Assembly (NCBI RefSeq): GCF_047496725.1
Contig: NC_132971.1
Span: 4,886,501 to 4,950,500 of the forward strand
Length of the DNA: 64,000 bases
DNA from: Anoplolepis gracilipes
Lineage: Eukaryota > Arthropoda > Insecta > Hymenoptera > Formicidae
Reading direction: 5' to 3'
Shown here one piece after another: positions 37,598 through 50,600 of this stretch. Each line of letters begins with the position of its first letter. Position 1 is the stretch's first letter. Both the position numbers and the translations under genes were made by a program. The notes beneath the pieces were generated by a model. The model was given only the letters and a program-made list of their open reading frames with translations, was not told the origin of the DNA and did not search any database.

Positions 37598-39622
37598 ATG
37601 GACGTAATCGCGTACAATCAGCACGAAACTAGTAGTATCGCGAGCAGCACCGATGGCGCCGAGACTCAATATGATGAAGAGAGCGTGCCTGACCTTGATG
37701 TTGACGGAGACATGTTATCGATCGACGGTGACAAACAGAATAAACTACCCTTTCGCAGGAGTTTGTTCGACAATGTAGCGCCCTACATCATCTTTCAATC
37801 ATTTGAATACAAGAACGATCCGATCGTACTGCCGTACGAAATAACACGGCACCTGAAGTGGCATCTCAGCACGATAACACCAATAATAGTGCGTCGCACC
37901 GTAGTGAATTCCGGTTATCGGTTGATGAAGAAATGCCAGAACTGGTGCGGCACCTGGGGCAAACACATGAAATCCACCTGCTACAAAAGCTTGAAACAGT
38001 CGCAGAAGGTGAACCATTTCCCCGGAACCTTCCAGATCGGCCGGAAGGATCGATTGTCGCGCAATCTCAGTCGGATGATGATGAAGTATGGCAAACGGGA
38101 GTTCAACTTCGTGCCGCGCACCTACGTGCTACCTCAGGACCTGCGTCTCTTCCGCCAAGTGTGGGAGAAAAATGGCGGCAAGGAGAAGTGGATCATCAAG
38201 CCACCGGCGTCCGCTCGCGGCACTGGGATCCGCGTGGTCCATCGCTGGTCGCAGATACCAAAGAAACGAGCCGTCGTCGTACAACAATATCTGTCGCGAC
38301 CGTTGCTGATCCGCGGCGCCAAGTTCGACCTGCGCCTCTACGTGCTCGTCACCAGCATCAATCCGCTCAAGATCTACATCTATCCGGAGGGCCTCGCGCG
38401 CTTCGCTTCCGTCAAATACAACGATGACATCAACTACCTCAGCGACCGTTTCATGCATCTCACCAACTATAGCATTAACAAGACCAGTGCGACCTATACT
38501 AGCAATGACTGTGCGGACTCTAGCACCGGTCATAAGTGGACTTTAAGAACTCTATGGTCTTATCTTGAGCAGGAGAACGTGAACATCACCAAGATATGGG
38601 CATCGATAAAGGATATAGTCATCAAGACGATGATAGCCGGCGAGTCTCCTATCAACACTCTAACGAGAACTAACACAACTTCGAGGTAAGGAAAACACAA
38701 TTTATATTTTTTAATAAAGTAGATTATTCTTTCTAATCCACTTTATTTTTAATGCAACATTTGAATTTAATATTTTTTAATATAATTTTTGTTTTGCTTT
38801 AAGATGGATATTTTTAATATTTCAATGTTATAAAAGTAACGTTTTACGCCGTAATGTAAAAATGAAAATACTAATAATTACATGCCATAATATTTTTCAA
38901 AAATAATTTTATAAAGTTTTAAAATTAATGCAAAATATTTTCACACTGTTTTAACAAGTTTCCTACATTAATTAATATATATTTTTTCTCACGTGTATAT
39001 AATGTATGTTCTATTTTATTAAATTTCAAGGTATTGTTGCTATGAGCTTTTTGGCATCGATATTCTCTTGGATGAGAATCGAAAACCTTGGTTACTCGAG
39101 GTGAATATATCGCCCTCTCTGCAGTCTTCCTCGCCACTCGACATTGCCGTCAAGGGGCCTCTTATTAGAAACGTTTTTAATATGGCCGGATACCAATTGC
39201 CTACGTATATACCATCTGAGGAAGCGGAGAAACTAGCCCAAAGATACCAGTTAGATCTGGTGTGCCAAGATTATAGACTGTACCGAACTACACTTAGCTA
39301 CCAAGAGCGGCACAAGCAATCATTATATGCGAACCTGAGAAATCGGGAAGACTACCTTGACGAAATAATCGAGGATCTCACGCCTGACGATGTCAGACAC
39401 TTGATTACTTATGAGGATGAACTGACACAATTAGGTAGATTCGAAAAGATTTTTCCTACTACTACCAGTTACGAATACTTGCAGTACTTTGATGTTCCGA
39501 GATACTACAATATGTTATTTGACGCGTGGGAAACCAAATACGGTGACAATCGAGACGAAGGTATTTCCCGCTTGCAAAAGTTATGCAAGACCAAGTATCA
39601 CTTAGAACAGGTGATCTTTTAA
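37598..39622 (+). CDS. TTLL4: Tubulin polyglutamylase, TTLL4 type (two exons)
   Basis: Exons 37598-38685 and 39031-39622 give 559 residues. The donor is TCGAG|GTAAGG and the acceptor TTTCAAG|GTATTG; the split codon rejoins as AGG. TTLL4 enzymes are ATP-grasp ligases that add glutamate chains to tubulin and other substrates. Visible features: an acidic, disordered N-terminus (1-48); NKLPFRRSLFDNV (48-60), typical of TTLL4; NHFPGTFQIGRKDRL (139-153); KPPASARGTGI (201-211), nucleotide binding; KFDLRLYVLV (242-251); FMHLTNYSINK (285-295); and across the intron YELFGIDILLDEN (367-379) and LEVNISPSL (385-393) with the metal-binding E386 and N388. The TTLL4 tail LTPDDVRHLI is present. Mammalian TTLL4 is about twice as long, mainly from a disordered N-terminus. 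The frame is open upstream of the ATG and CTATAG at 37580-37585 could be an acceptor, so an upstream exon is possible. Confidence 0.95.
38686..39030 (+). other. TTLL4 intron
   Basis: A 345-bp AT-rich intron starting GTAAGG and ending TTTCAAG. It is supported by restoration of the conserved catalytic block on splicing and by an in-frame stop immediately after the donor. It contains one Su(H)-like TTCTCACG at 38986-38993, which is expected by chance at this frequency. Confidence 0.92.
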
Positions 39623-39863
39623 ATAGCAGTTTTTCTTTCGGACGTCGTATTTACATCAATAATACCAATATCAAAGAGACGCCAAGCTGCAAGATTGTTT
39701 GAAATCAATGTTTTAAGAACGAATTCTTCTCATCTTGCATGCTATGCGCACTTATATACGGGTAAACGTACCATTTCCACGTCCGTGGTTCTTTTAAGAA
39801 CCCAAGTTCATTATGTGCCTTTTCCCACGGTTGTGCGAATTTATTGTATGAGATTTTGTCTTT

Positions 39864-39869
39864 AATAAA
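39864..39869 (+). terminator. Poly(A) signal of TTLL4
   Basis: AATAAA lies about 240 bp after the TTLL4 stop. It is the first canonical signal downstream. Confidence 0.65.
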
Positions 39870-41651
39870 CAATTTTTCACTACACGCGCGGGATTACTAA
39901 TGCTGCGATATGATTAATCCTTTTTCTCTTATCCATTAATAATCCTTGTCATTAATAATATAAATTTGGTTTTTATAATCTTATTTGAAATGGAATTTTT
40001 ATTGCAATAAACAATAGTTTTTATTTTATATAATGGAATTGTTTGTTTAAATTATATAGGTATATATAAATAGAATCACAAAAAAAATTATTTCAAAGAT
40101 ATAAGTCGTACACAAAATAAAAACATAATATATAAATATTTGACTTTAAAAAATAAATTTATTTAAAGTTAATGTTAAATTTAAATTTTTATTTTAATAT
40201 TAAATTAAATAAATTTATTTTTAGTGTGACTTGATGCAAATATTTTAAACTTTATAGAGGACATTAGATCTTATAAACGCATTTCCAGCGCATGAACAAG
40301 TAAGTGAAAAAAATACATATCTATGCATGCATATTTCGATGATTATCTTACGGCAAAAAATTGTTACTAGAAATGGTTATAAATACTATATCTCCTCGCA
40401 AAATTGATTTTTCATTCACTAGCCGTATTAATAAAAATCTTATAATCTCTAATTATTATCCTCGATTCTGCGTTTATACATATATATTATCCATAGATTA
40501 CTTTAAATTATTTCGGCTCCTTTAACCTGTTCAAAATCATGCGCACAGTACACAAAAAGCACTGTAAAAACTTGTCTTAAATTCAGTGATAAGGAACAAG
40601 TGAGCATGACAGCTCGAAAGAAAGGGGACGCTTGCACCGGTCTCGAACAAAAATGTAAATTGTGGACAAGTCATCGTACCGAGAACGGCGAGATGTTCGC
40701 GTATATCGAAATTATCGAACGCCTAATGGCAACTCATATGACGGCTGACCGCTGACGGTGGCGATGATAAAAAGTCAAAGCTGTCGATGCGCAAGAATCT
40801 CTTTGCTAATGTAGCGGGCGTGCATAATTTTCGGCAACAAGAGCATGGGAAGAGACTACCAAGCACCTGCTTCGATAATACACAGGAAGGAAGTTGATTT
40901 ATTAGTTGGTTCAGTCGTAAGCTTTGTGAAAAAGAAAACAGATTTATAGCTTTTGAATTTATTTATAAATAACGACATACACAAGAGTAACGATAAAGAG
41001 CTTCTAATAAAAATTTTAAAAATTAAAACGTGCTATTTTATACATATGTATAGATTATCGGATATTCGGATATAGTAATGAAATGACCCATTCGAGATGT
41101 AAGCGATTTTAGGACTGCAACCGCACGTTGGGTTTAATAAATCCGTACTGACAATTTAATGTCTCTATTGTGACCGCGACAGTCGGCGGTACCGACAACT
41201 GCGCTTGATTAGGTTAATACGAAAGGGGACCAGATTTCTTCGCTTCCGGCCTTTAAATTCAATTACTGGTTGGGTACTCCGTCACTTAAAACATCATATA
41301 TCAGTTTTGTCTGGAGGAAGTACGATCCGTGATAGAGAATGACCATTCCAATTGTCTTCAGAAGCAAAGACACTAGGAAGAACATTTGATTGGTTTAGAT
41401 TTTCCGTCTCGTTAAAGAACAGTTATCGTCATCTTAACGAGGCGATGATTAACGTCTCGAAAATAATCTTAGCTCTCTAAATGTACGTGAATATTGCAGA
41501 AAAGATATAAATAATGTAAACGATTTTACACTACATTAGACATAAACTAAATATAATCTAGAGTAAAAATAATTGCGAAATTTATTAATAACGTTATTTT
41601 CATAAAATTCGTTATTTGTCTGTCGCAAAATTCTCCTGGAAAAGAATAGGG

Positions 41652-41655
<4 letters not shown>

Positions 41656-41699
<44 letters not shown>
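41656..41699. repeat. (TA)n microsatellite
   Basis: About 22 TA units. Confidence 0.95.
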
Positions 41700-41705
<6 letters not shown>

Positions 41706-41948
41706 TGATAATTGATAATAAATATAACAATTTAACATATCGATCCCGCAGATTCTCTTCCGAGCTTCAAATTTTGAGGACGAAATTATTCGAGGACGAT
41801 TTACATGGTGCATAGAGTTATGGGGTACCCCAATGTCGTTTGGAGACAATAGACTGCGTTCACAGTGCCATGACGGTCAATGAATTGATATCGTTATTGT
41901 AACAACATAATAGACATATTTTCTTATTGAGATTGCAGTCTTACTCGC

Positions 41949-42004
41949 GCGCGCGCGTCATATGTGTGTGTATGTGCGTATGTACATATGTATGACGTGC
42001 GCGC
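41949..42004. repeat. Alternating purine/pyrimidine tract with 14-bp inverted ends
   Basis: GCGCGCGCGTCATA at 41949-41962 and TATGACGTGCGCGC at 41991-42004 are inverted with one mismatch. TG/TA alternation fills the space between. The tract could form Z-DNA or a hairpin. Confidence 0.7.
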
Positions 42005-42720
42005 CAAGCCAAACCGTCTTTATGAATGTATTCATTCATGCGAGTGACTGCGTGTGCGTTATGTAACCAACACAACGCTGACACGTGACGCATAAGGCTA
42101 AGGACCCCGTCTTCTCTCTACGTGAGGACAGATCTCAAGGAGACCGCTGTCATTAGAAAATATACGGAACAGGTAGTTGTGTTTTTATCGCCGTCCATTT
42201 AACGAGGCTAGAGCTCTTTGTCCATGTTTCGTCCAAAATTTTATTTAATCCCGAAAAGAAGCGCGAACCGTGTCTAGAACAATAATTTCACATTGATTCC
42301 TTGAATCGCACGTGACGCACTTTATTCCATCTCGAATAAACGAACAAAAGTTCTGAAATCACTTTAAGTGAATCATTCAAATCATCCACGGATTGCGCTT
42401 TGTCACCTTGATCAAATTGATTCGACGGATGGATTGCTAATGAATAGCTATTTCGTGGAAGCAGGGTTTAGAAATTAGTTCGGTGTACTCTCTCATTCAA
42501 CGATGAGAAATTATGCGTTATTTAACAACATCTCGTTTGTAATATAAGTATATCGTTATTTAATTTTACATAAATACATACATGTCCTGTCATCGTTCTA
42601 TATTGTACAATTTGCTTTGACAAAAATTAATAATATATATTTTTTTCTACTTTTTCCTCTTAATTATATTGGTTTTCTTTATGCGAATACAATATAATTG
42701 CGATTGCAAAATGCGTATAT

Positions 42721-42755
42721 TCCGCACGTGTGCATAATTAGTGCGTCATTTATCA
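42721..42755 (+). repeat. First copy of a dispersed CACGTG/TAATTA motif
   Basis: A 35-bp segment containing CACGTGTGCATAATTAG followed by a CGTCATTTATCA-like end. It recurs about 500 bp downstream at 43223 with small differences. It combines a CACGTG box with a homeodomain-like TAATTA core. Confidence 0.6.
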
Positions 42756-43222
42756 TGACTTTATAGATTTGAATACGCATAGAAACTGTATCGTACAAAA
42801 ATATAAAGAATATATGATACAATTTCTAAGAGAATTTCAATTTAAAATATTTAAAAATATTTCTAAAAATATTAAAAAAAAATATTTTCTTTTTAATTTC
42901 TAAGGATTTTTAATGAACAAAAAATAATCTTGCAATCACATTTTAATAGAGAAATCTTAAATGTATAGACACGAGGAAAAATATTGTAATTTAAAAATTT
43001 ACATTGCTAATCCACGATAGAAATCGTGAATATTATTCAGAACGTGCATATTAGATGTAACATCAGTGTGGAATATAATAATTAGCAACCATCAGTAAAT
43101 GGGAATGTTAATTTCCTCGCGTCTTTGATTCATGCACGAGCTATTCGCATGATTAGATATCCGGTCCTTGTCTGCCTCGTGAACTTTGCGCGTGACGATT
43201 GCGAGGTGATTACAATGTGTCC

Positions 43223-43257
43223 TCCGCACGTGTGCATAATTAGCGTGTCATTTATCA
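43223..43257 (+). repeat. Second copy of the CACGTG/TAATTA motif
   Basis: A direct near-copy of the segment at 42721, again with CACGTGTGCATAATTAG and a TCATTTATCA end. Flanking sequence also has loose similarity (a TTGAATA follows both). It could be a duplicated regulatory site or a short repeat-family fragment. Confidence 0.6.
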
Positions 43258-43940
43258 CTGTAGGCTTGAATATAGAAGCCTAGAGGCAGTCTAATACGAC
43301 CATTCAAGGTCGTTCTCGGTCCATGAGCTGTCGTCTTATTGCGAGTGTAATTTCAATATTACCATGTATCTAACTGCAGCACGTGCCAATTCTTATACTT
43401 AGCTATTACTTCCGAGGAATCTGTCTCTCTCTCTCTTTCTCAATAAATAATTATCTATATTTTTTATTTCCATTTTCTTAAATCTATAAGAGAGAGAAAA
43501 TTCTTTAGGTATATAATTCTAACTTTAACAATTTCTCTCAATATCATTTTGTATTCATATTTGTGGCAAGTGTCTGATAAAAAAAACGATCGTCATGTAT
43601 CGTCTATCATGAGTCAAGGTGCGTGTATCATTAAGGAAGATCTATCTGATTCACATCCACTAATCCTATTCAATCGACGTTGCTACCTACGCGAAATATG
43701 CTTATACGCGCGAGGACGTACTCGGCACTGAGTAACGACTTAATAAACCGACAGCAGCCTAACTGCCATACGAGACGCGAGAGGGGCTGCCTCGGATAGA
43801 AGGGACGACCGAGGTGCGGGCGGATGCGAGCACGTGGAGCTGCGCGGGGGCGTCGCGGTAGTCAGGTGCGTCGCGTGCCCCCCACTTACATCACGTGTAG
43901 CTAACTCGTGCTTTGTTTTGAGAAGGCTTAAGAGCGCCTG

Positions 43941-46844
43941 TTCCCACGCTTCCGCGCGCGTTCTCCTCAGGTCTCTCCCTCTTCCTCATGCCCTCACTGT
44001 GCCTCGTGTCAAAATTCGTATTCGAGATATACCGTAAACCGTAAGCTCCCGATTATCTCCCAAGCGTTTGTTTGTTCAAAGCTACAGTTGCAAGACAAGA
44101 TTTATTTAGTATAAGATAATACAAAATATATGATTAATTATATGTGCATCTATTTGGTATATTGTAGAATTTTATTTAATTTTTAAACAATTTAGAATCT
44201 GCATAATTTAGAAATATGAAATGTATGCCGTTGAGTTTACTTTAATTTTATATTAATTCATTATATTTGCTTTCTTTTATTATATTTTAATCTTTTCTTT
44301 TTTTTTCTTTTTTATATTAATTTATATTAATTTTATATTAAAATAATATATTATATTAAATAATAAATAATTTCTATTAATTTTTAAATCACTTGAAATT
44401 TTAAATATAATTTGAATTTTAATTAATACCACCAAATCGCAGTAATACGAGACGCAGATTTCACGTACGCCGCGCTCGTGCGACGCGGCACGCTTGTATA
44501 CAGATATATTGGACCATTGTTTCAGCATTACAATAATCTCGGTCGTGACTCCTTCCTCGTCGCTGCGCCTCGCCCTTCTCTTTCTCTCTCCCTCTGTCTC
44601 TTTCTCTCCACCTCTCTGATTGGCGTCTATATAACCGAACCGTTCTCATGTCTCTCTTGGTATTTTCTTGCTTTATCTTACGCACGAGCCGACGTACACG
44701 CGGTTGATTACGAGGCTGCGCATAGACCGGACGCTCCCTCGAGAATCGCGATGGACTTCCCACATACTTTCACGCCGCTCGTAAACTGCCGGCCGCTCGA
44801 CGAATTTTGTCACGCAGCTCATTCCCATAAGCCGCGCGCGTGCACGAAGCGTGCGCCAACAATTTCATTGTTTCAGCGGGATAAATACGTGCGTAATAGA
44901 AAAATAAAGTTCTACTATTTGACAGCCACTCGAATAAATCGCAATGGAGTAAATCGTTTGTAATTAATTTCCACAAATTTTTTCTTTTTGTTGAAAGAGC
45001 GATAGCTGTCTGTAACAGAAGAAGAATATCGATTCTATAAAAATAATAAGATCAAGTTTAAAAACAGAAATCAAACACAGCTGCAAAATTGAAATTATTT
45101 CGATTCAAAGCACAGTCTGATTGAAAAAATAAATTTAATAGAAAATTGAAAAATGCGAAAATCGCGTATAAAAGGGACGCTATAATTTCGAGCCCTTCAC
45201 AATCTCAGGGGTACCTATAATATTGGAGCGTATCGGCACGCAGCGCGCGCACACGCACGCACGCGTGTGCGCGTGCACACAGGCCGTGATGGTGGCTAGA
45301 GAATTCCTACGGTTTTTCGTTCGGTTCCCACGGCCGGGGTGCGTCAGGTGGCTAGCGCGGGGTGCGCGCAACACCCCCCTTTCTTCACCCCTCGAAATAG
45401 ATGTAAACCCCGCTGAGAAATACACTGTATGGTGGCTCCGCCCTTGCCACCATTTTCGGCACGCATGTTGCACGCGTGTATTCGTGGTGGAATGTCATCC
45501 CTCTCCTCCCTCAAATCTATACCTACCTACCTATTCTATTTTTTGTGATTCACGAAAACGACTCTTTTCGTCGTTGACCCGCGACAATTGATGGATCGAC
45601 CGATGAATTGTGGCATTGTTGTGCTATATGAAAAGTATTTGGATTTTTGAAGAAAGAGAGAGAGAAATTACTTTTCGCTATATTTAACATCTTTATTTTA
45701 TTTTTAATTTTATTTTCCTCTTTATATATTTTTAAACGTTTAATAACGTCTCTTCTTATATATTGGATGATCCTGAGAGACAGTCTCTACGCGAGATTTT
45801 TATATTCTTCGAATACGTTGGCCGCAAAATGTACAGATACCGGTTGCAATATTCGGCGAATTTATCCGGCTGTTACGAGAACTTTTTTCAACCGAGTCAT
45901 TCGTGCGAGCATCGTGCCGACCGATCGCGAGTGTATTTTTCTTCCAAGCAGACATTTCGGTATCCGCAGACACGTTTTTGCCAGACGGATTGAGCGGCGT
46001 GTTGGCCGACGCGGGGGAGCCTTTCCCACGAGAGGTTCAGAAAATAACCACCGAAGAGATCGTGCAACCGGGTTGCCCGTGTCGTTTTATTCTTCCGAAT
46101 GCTTCGTCTTCAGCAGCCTCTCGTCATGACGTCACTGACCCAATTTCGTGCACGCCAGCGGCATCTTCGTGTATTCGTGAATCCTGTTAAACCAGCTACT
46201 CCCCGATGTTTGTATCGGGTATCGAATATCTTTTCTCCCTTCACATCCATCTTATAAATCTTCGCGAGAATATGGATGGCATGGATAGTCGCGGTCATTG
46301 TTCACAACGAACGCTTCGACTTTCTCTAATTATTCTTAAAGTCCTTTAATACACACCTTGTATCTGTCTCTACAAATAACTGTAAACTGCCAACGTCGAA
46401 ATCCCAGATTTCTGCTTTTTCTAACGTTGTTTCATTATATTAATGATTCGACATTTTCCAGTGTGTAATAAAAAGCGTTAAGAGAACGTTACAAGCATCC
46501 GTTGTCGTCCGCGATTACATCGGAACCCGCTATATCCTGGAGGGGCAGCCGTTACCGCGGCGAAGGAAAGAAGATAGCTGGATCGGATTGGCGGCCGGGC
46601 ACGGGATCCTTCCCACGTCGTCGTCGAAACGTGCTGAAAGCGTGCGGTTCGCGTGGCCGTTAGCGAGGATGACAAAGAGAGAGAACAGCGGGCGACTGGG
46701 GCCTGGGGCTCCGCAATGTGCGTCGCGAGCCTCCACGATCTTTCTCACGGGCCCAGGCAAAGGGAGGGCGTCAGGTGGACGCAGGACCTCCTTCAGGAAA
46801 TACAACAGTTCCTTACAAGGATTCGCGACTTCTACCTTCCCACG
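43941..46844. promoter_or_regulatory. Cluster of seven Su(H)-type sites (candidate Notch-responsive region)
   Basis: YGTGRGAA sites read on the - strand occur as TTCCCACG at 43941, 45325, 46023, 46610 and 46837, TTCCCACA at 44757 and TTCTCACG at 46742. All seven share one orientation and have different flanks, so they are not copies of one repeat. Random expectation for this orientation in 2.9 kb is about 0.2. TCAGGTG E-boxes lie near three of them (43862, 45344, 46771), and ACAGCTGC (a GCAGCTG proneural box on the - strand) is at 45077. The region lies between the two E(spl) genes. Enhancer activity is inferred. Confidence 0.5.
45167..45202 (+). promoter_or_regulatory. Candidate TATA core promoter without an assigned gene
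   Basis: TATAAAAGG at 45167-45175 is a near-ideal TATA box, and CTTCACAATC with a possible initiator A at 45199 sits 32 bp downstream. No convincing reading frame follows, so it may drive a non-coding or very short transcript, or be fortuitous. Confidence 0.3.
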
Positions 46845-47648
46845 CTCCTTCAGCCGTAACGGCCAGATTCGGGTCCCTTCCTTCCTTCTTTCCCGTCTCT
46901 CCCCTTCTCTTTGCGTCTTTTTTTTTCGTTTTTTTTTTCTTTTGCGCACGAACGCGGTTTCGGAGCAGTTCGAGATGATCGAGACGGCGCGAGGAATGAC
47001 CGTCCCGATAAGTGTATGCCTGTATGTAAATAATTGTAGGGTGAAGACACTTGTGTTGTAAAGGCATTTCTCTCTCTGGTTGGTAAAAAAAATTATGATC
47101 GCGAGAGGAAGAAGTGCGTGACGAGACTGTCTTTCACTCGTATACTGTAACAGCCACTGTGTCGGTCGCGGGTCGCATTTGTCCTTAATTAGCTTTCGTT
47201 CAATTTGCGTTACGTTTACAGCTTGCGAACATTGTTGCGCAAGCTGTAAATTTACATTTTCGTATAGGAAAAAAAAGCGAGGGATAAGTGCGTTTTATCC
47301 CGAGGCATGGTAGAACAAAGAAACGAGAGAGAGAATAATTAAAAATTTCTCTCCGTCTGCGACCCAGAAAAAGCGCGAACGCAAAAGGTCGTTCGCCCAT
47401 CGAGCTGACGCTCGTTCCTGGAACAAATCACACAACAGTCGGGATCACAAAAACGCGTATCGATTCGATCGAGGGAGCGCTCGATGCACAGGCTCGTGGC
47501 ACTTTATTTGCCTTCTACTTTTACTACCAAAGCGCGACCGTTCCAGTTCGGCGATCATCAGAGCCGAGAGTCTTCTCGTAAGAAAACCCCGAGGATATTC
47601 AGAGCGTCCCTGGATCGTGTGTCTGTCGTGCGTCCTCTCAATTGTGTG

Positions 47649-47672
47649 ATCTATGGGAATAATCCCATAGAT
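47649..47672. repeat. 10-bp perfect hairpin
   Basis: ATCTATGGGA and TCCCATAGAT are separated by the 4-nt loop ATAA. No T-run or gene context suggests a function. Confidence 0.8.
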
Positions 47673-50600
47673 ATATCATACACCGCTCCTTAGCGACTTC
47701 GTTTCGATCTAGGAACAAAAATCGCCACGTGACTGAACACGTATTTTGCCACAAGGAAATGTTTCCGGAATGAACGAAAAAGATTACGTTTCAAGATTAT
47801 GACAATTTATAAAATTTTGCATATCTTTAAAAAATTTAACGAATGACCCGATAAATATTTGTTTTATCATTCACGCGATTGATAGAAATCCCGGATATTT
47901 TTGCGCAAATTATTTTAATGGTCTCTCGTACAACGTTACGTGAAGAGATGTTACGTCAAGAAATTTTTAAAAAGAAATAGGTTGATCGAAGATAAGCGTG
48001 ACGAAAAATAAAAAATGTATTACTAATCGTTAAACTCTTATTCTTATCGAAAAGAAAAATTTGAAGAATTTCAGATTAATGGACATTCAAAACTGATATT
48101 GCAAACTTTTCATACGTCCGTAGATTTTAGATAAAAGATATTACATGAAATTTTTTTCAACGAAACCTTGTAAGAGAGTTTTCACGCAATTTAAGGGGCG
48201 TGTAATTTTATAACCGTAATTGCTTGATGAGATAAACGGATAAGTATCGTCGTTCGATTGATTGCCGGCCGTATTCGAAAATTATATAGTACTTATTGTC
48301 GAATTTCTGCAAGATGCATTTCGTCTATATTTGCATAAGGCCCTCGATCCCGCCCTTCGCCTCCCAAAATCGTCGGTTAGCGGCTAAAATGCATAAAAAC
48401 TGTGCGCGACGCGCGCGCGAACACAAATTTTACGTTACGCGCGAGGCGAACCGTGCATTATCGGAGTTTCTTTTTTTTCTCCGCCAAAACAGGAAGTGCC
48501 GGCGGCCGTAATCTTCTGCATTATGAAGATCGTGAGAGCCGATCCAAGGTGACGGACGAGCACGCGTAATCGAGAAGGAGATCTCGAGCGCACCGGCAAC
48601 CGCGCGAACCACGTGTCAGTCACGCCGCTCTCGCGAAAAGAGAGAAAGAGAACGAGCGAGGGAGGGAGGGCGGGGGAGGAGAGGAAACAGGTTTCCTCGG
48701 ACAATCCACGTGTGAAGCGGGTGGAATTTCTGAATTTCGTATCTCGTCCTCCATCTAGCCTTGCAAGCGAGCAAGAAGCGCTTTTAATCAATGTTGTAAT
48801 GAGTGCGGTAAGATCAGTCACTTCTCCAAGAGAGAGATTATGTGTAGCTGGAAAATTATAGTGTATACGAGAGGACGATGTGTTCCATTACATGGCAAAA
48901 GGTGCAGTTGCAAATTTAGAAAATTAATTGGCGAAATAATCATCGTAATTATAACTGTGATGGTGTCATGTTATAAATAAAAAGCTTATATATACACATA
49001 CATAAGACACAGAGACCCGTCTCTTTTATAACGTCGATTACATTTGTAACTTGTGAAATAAAGATTGGAGTCTAATCCGTAGATAATACCGGAAGATCTC
49101 TGTCCACGCGTCGGCCACGCTTCAGACGCGATCTGATTACCGGTTACGATCCTTAGCAGTCGCTTCGAATCGTCGCCGTGTCGGTTAGACGTGTATCGAC
49201 CTTAGACGACCGGGCCCTACAGATCGTGCGTCTCGTGGGAACGGAACGGCCGTCGGCGCTGGAGCGTTTCAGGAAGCTCTTCGTGTTCCGCTCCCGCGAA
49301 CACCGAGAAGAAAAGTAGGGCTTCTTCAACGGCGGCGACTCCTCCTTACGCTCTGAATTGCTTCGGCGACGACGCCCACGCTCCAATCGGCATTCTCATC
49401 TCTCAGGAAAATGGGGACTTTGTTGGGTACGACGGACTTCCGCGCGAGCGCGTGGACGGACCCTGTAATTATAGGCTCAATGCGTGATGTTACTCAATTA
49501 AAATTCTTATTTAATACGCGTATCCTTTCGCGACACGTCGAATACATTTCGCGAGACATGGTGTAATTGAAATTGTCAAGCGGTATAAACTGCTCGTCCA
49601 AGAAGCAGAAGAAAAGTTTATGAAAGCCCTCGTTATAAAAATTGATTACTTTGTTATAGCAGGTTCTTTAAAAAAGAAATATCAAAAAAATAATCTATTT
49701 TTTTCTGGTAAATTCTTCGTGTCTTTGAATTTTTTCTAACGATTTATACCATTAATTTTTATCCCATGACTAATGTGTGCTTGTCATTTTCGTAGATTCG
49801 GCATCTTAAGAATGCTTTTAAAAACGGGACAGGCAAAAAGATATGAATTTATTGCAACATTTATTTTATTTATAATTTGTTTCAGATAAGAGAATCAGAA
49901 ACACATATATCTTATCTTATATTAAAGTATATTGAATAATATTAAAAATATATCGATCAGTTTATATGTATTTGTACATATGGCATCCCAAATAATCGGT
50001 AAACTAAATTACCAATCTGCAACATGTATAATGACAGTGGACGATGATGCAATTAAGCGAGTTAGCGCGCCGAACAGAAACCCGAACGTGTAAGTGCGTC
50101 CGATCAGCGTGTCGGTCGGCTGCAATTTGTAAAGACGAAACACGCCCATCGTGCTATTAAGCTGATCGAGCCAAGGTGTATCGACTTACAATCGGTTTGC
50201 ACGCAGCTTCTTTGTGTGTTCATCGCGTATATAGGATTCGCCATTAATTATTTCGAGTCACAAATTGATTACAACGCAATGGAATGTGTGACGATTCCAA
50301 CGTGCAAACTTTCACCTGCGAAAGTTACTTATTTTTAACGAAGACCACGAGTGCATCGCAAAATTCTAACATGTCGTTCTTCAAAAACGAATACTTTGAT
50401 TTTTTTTTCAGCCAACTGCGATTTTATCCAAGAATAAAGTGTCTGATCTCTTTGTATATGATATATATTTTTATAGAGGCCTTTATTATTTTATAACGTA
50501 TGTAATATCATTTTTTTTAAATTCTCTAATGAAAGCAATTATTAATTGTCAGACAAGCATGTTACCCTCTATTGTAACATAATAAATCGTGTAAAAAAAA

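Larger units (their letters stand above)
39870..43860. other. Gene-free stretch downstream of TTLL4
   Basis: AT-rich; contains a (TA)n tract, the alternating tract at 41.95 kb and the two CACGTG/TAATTA motif copies. No coding frame or RNA gene was recognised. Confidence 0.6.

Noticed and set aside
44478..44963. 161-codon open frame on +
   Set aside because: It spans a CT-rich tract and has no recognisable protein feature.
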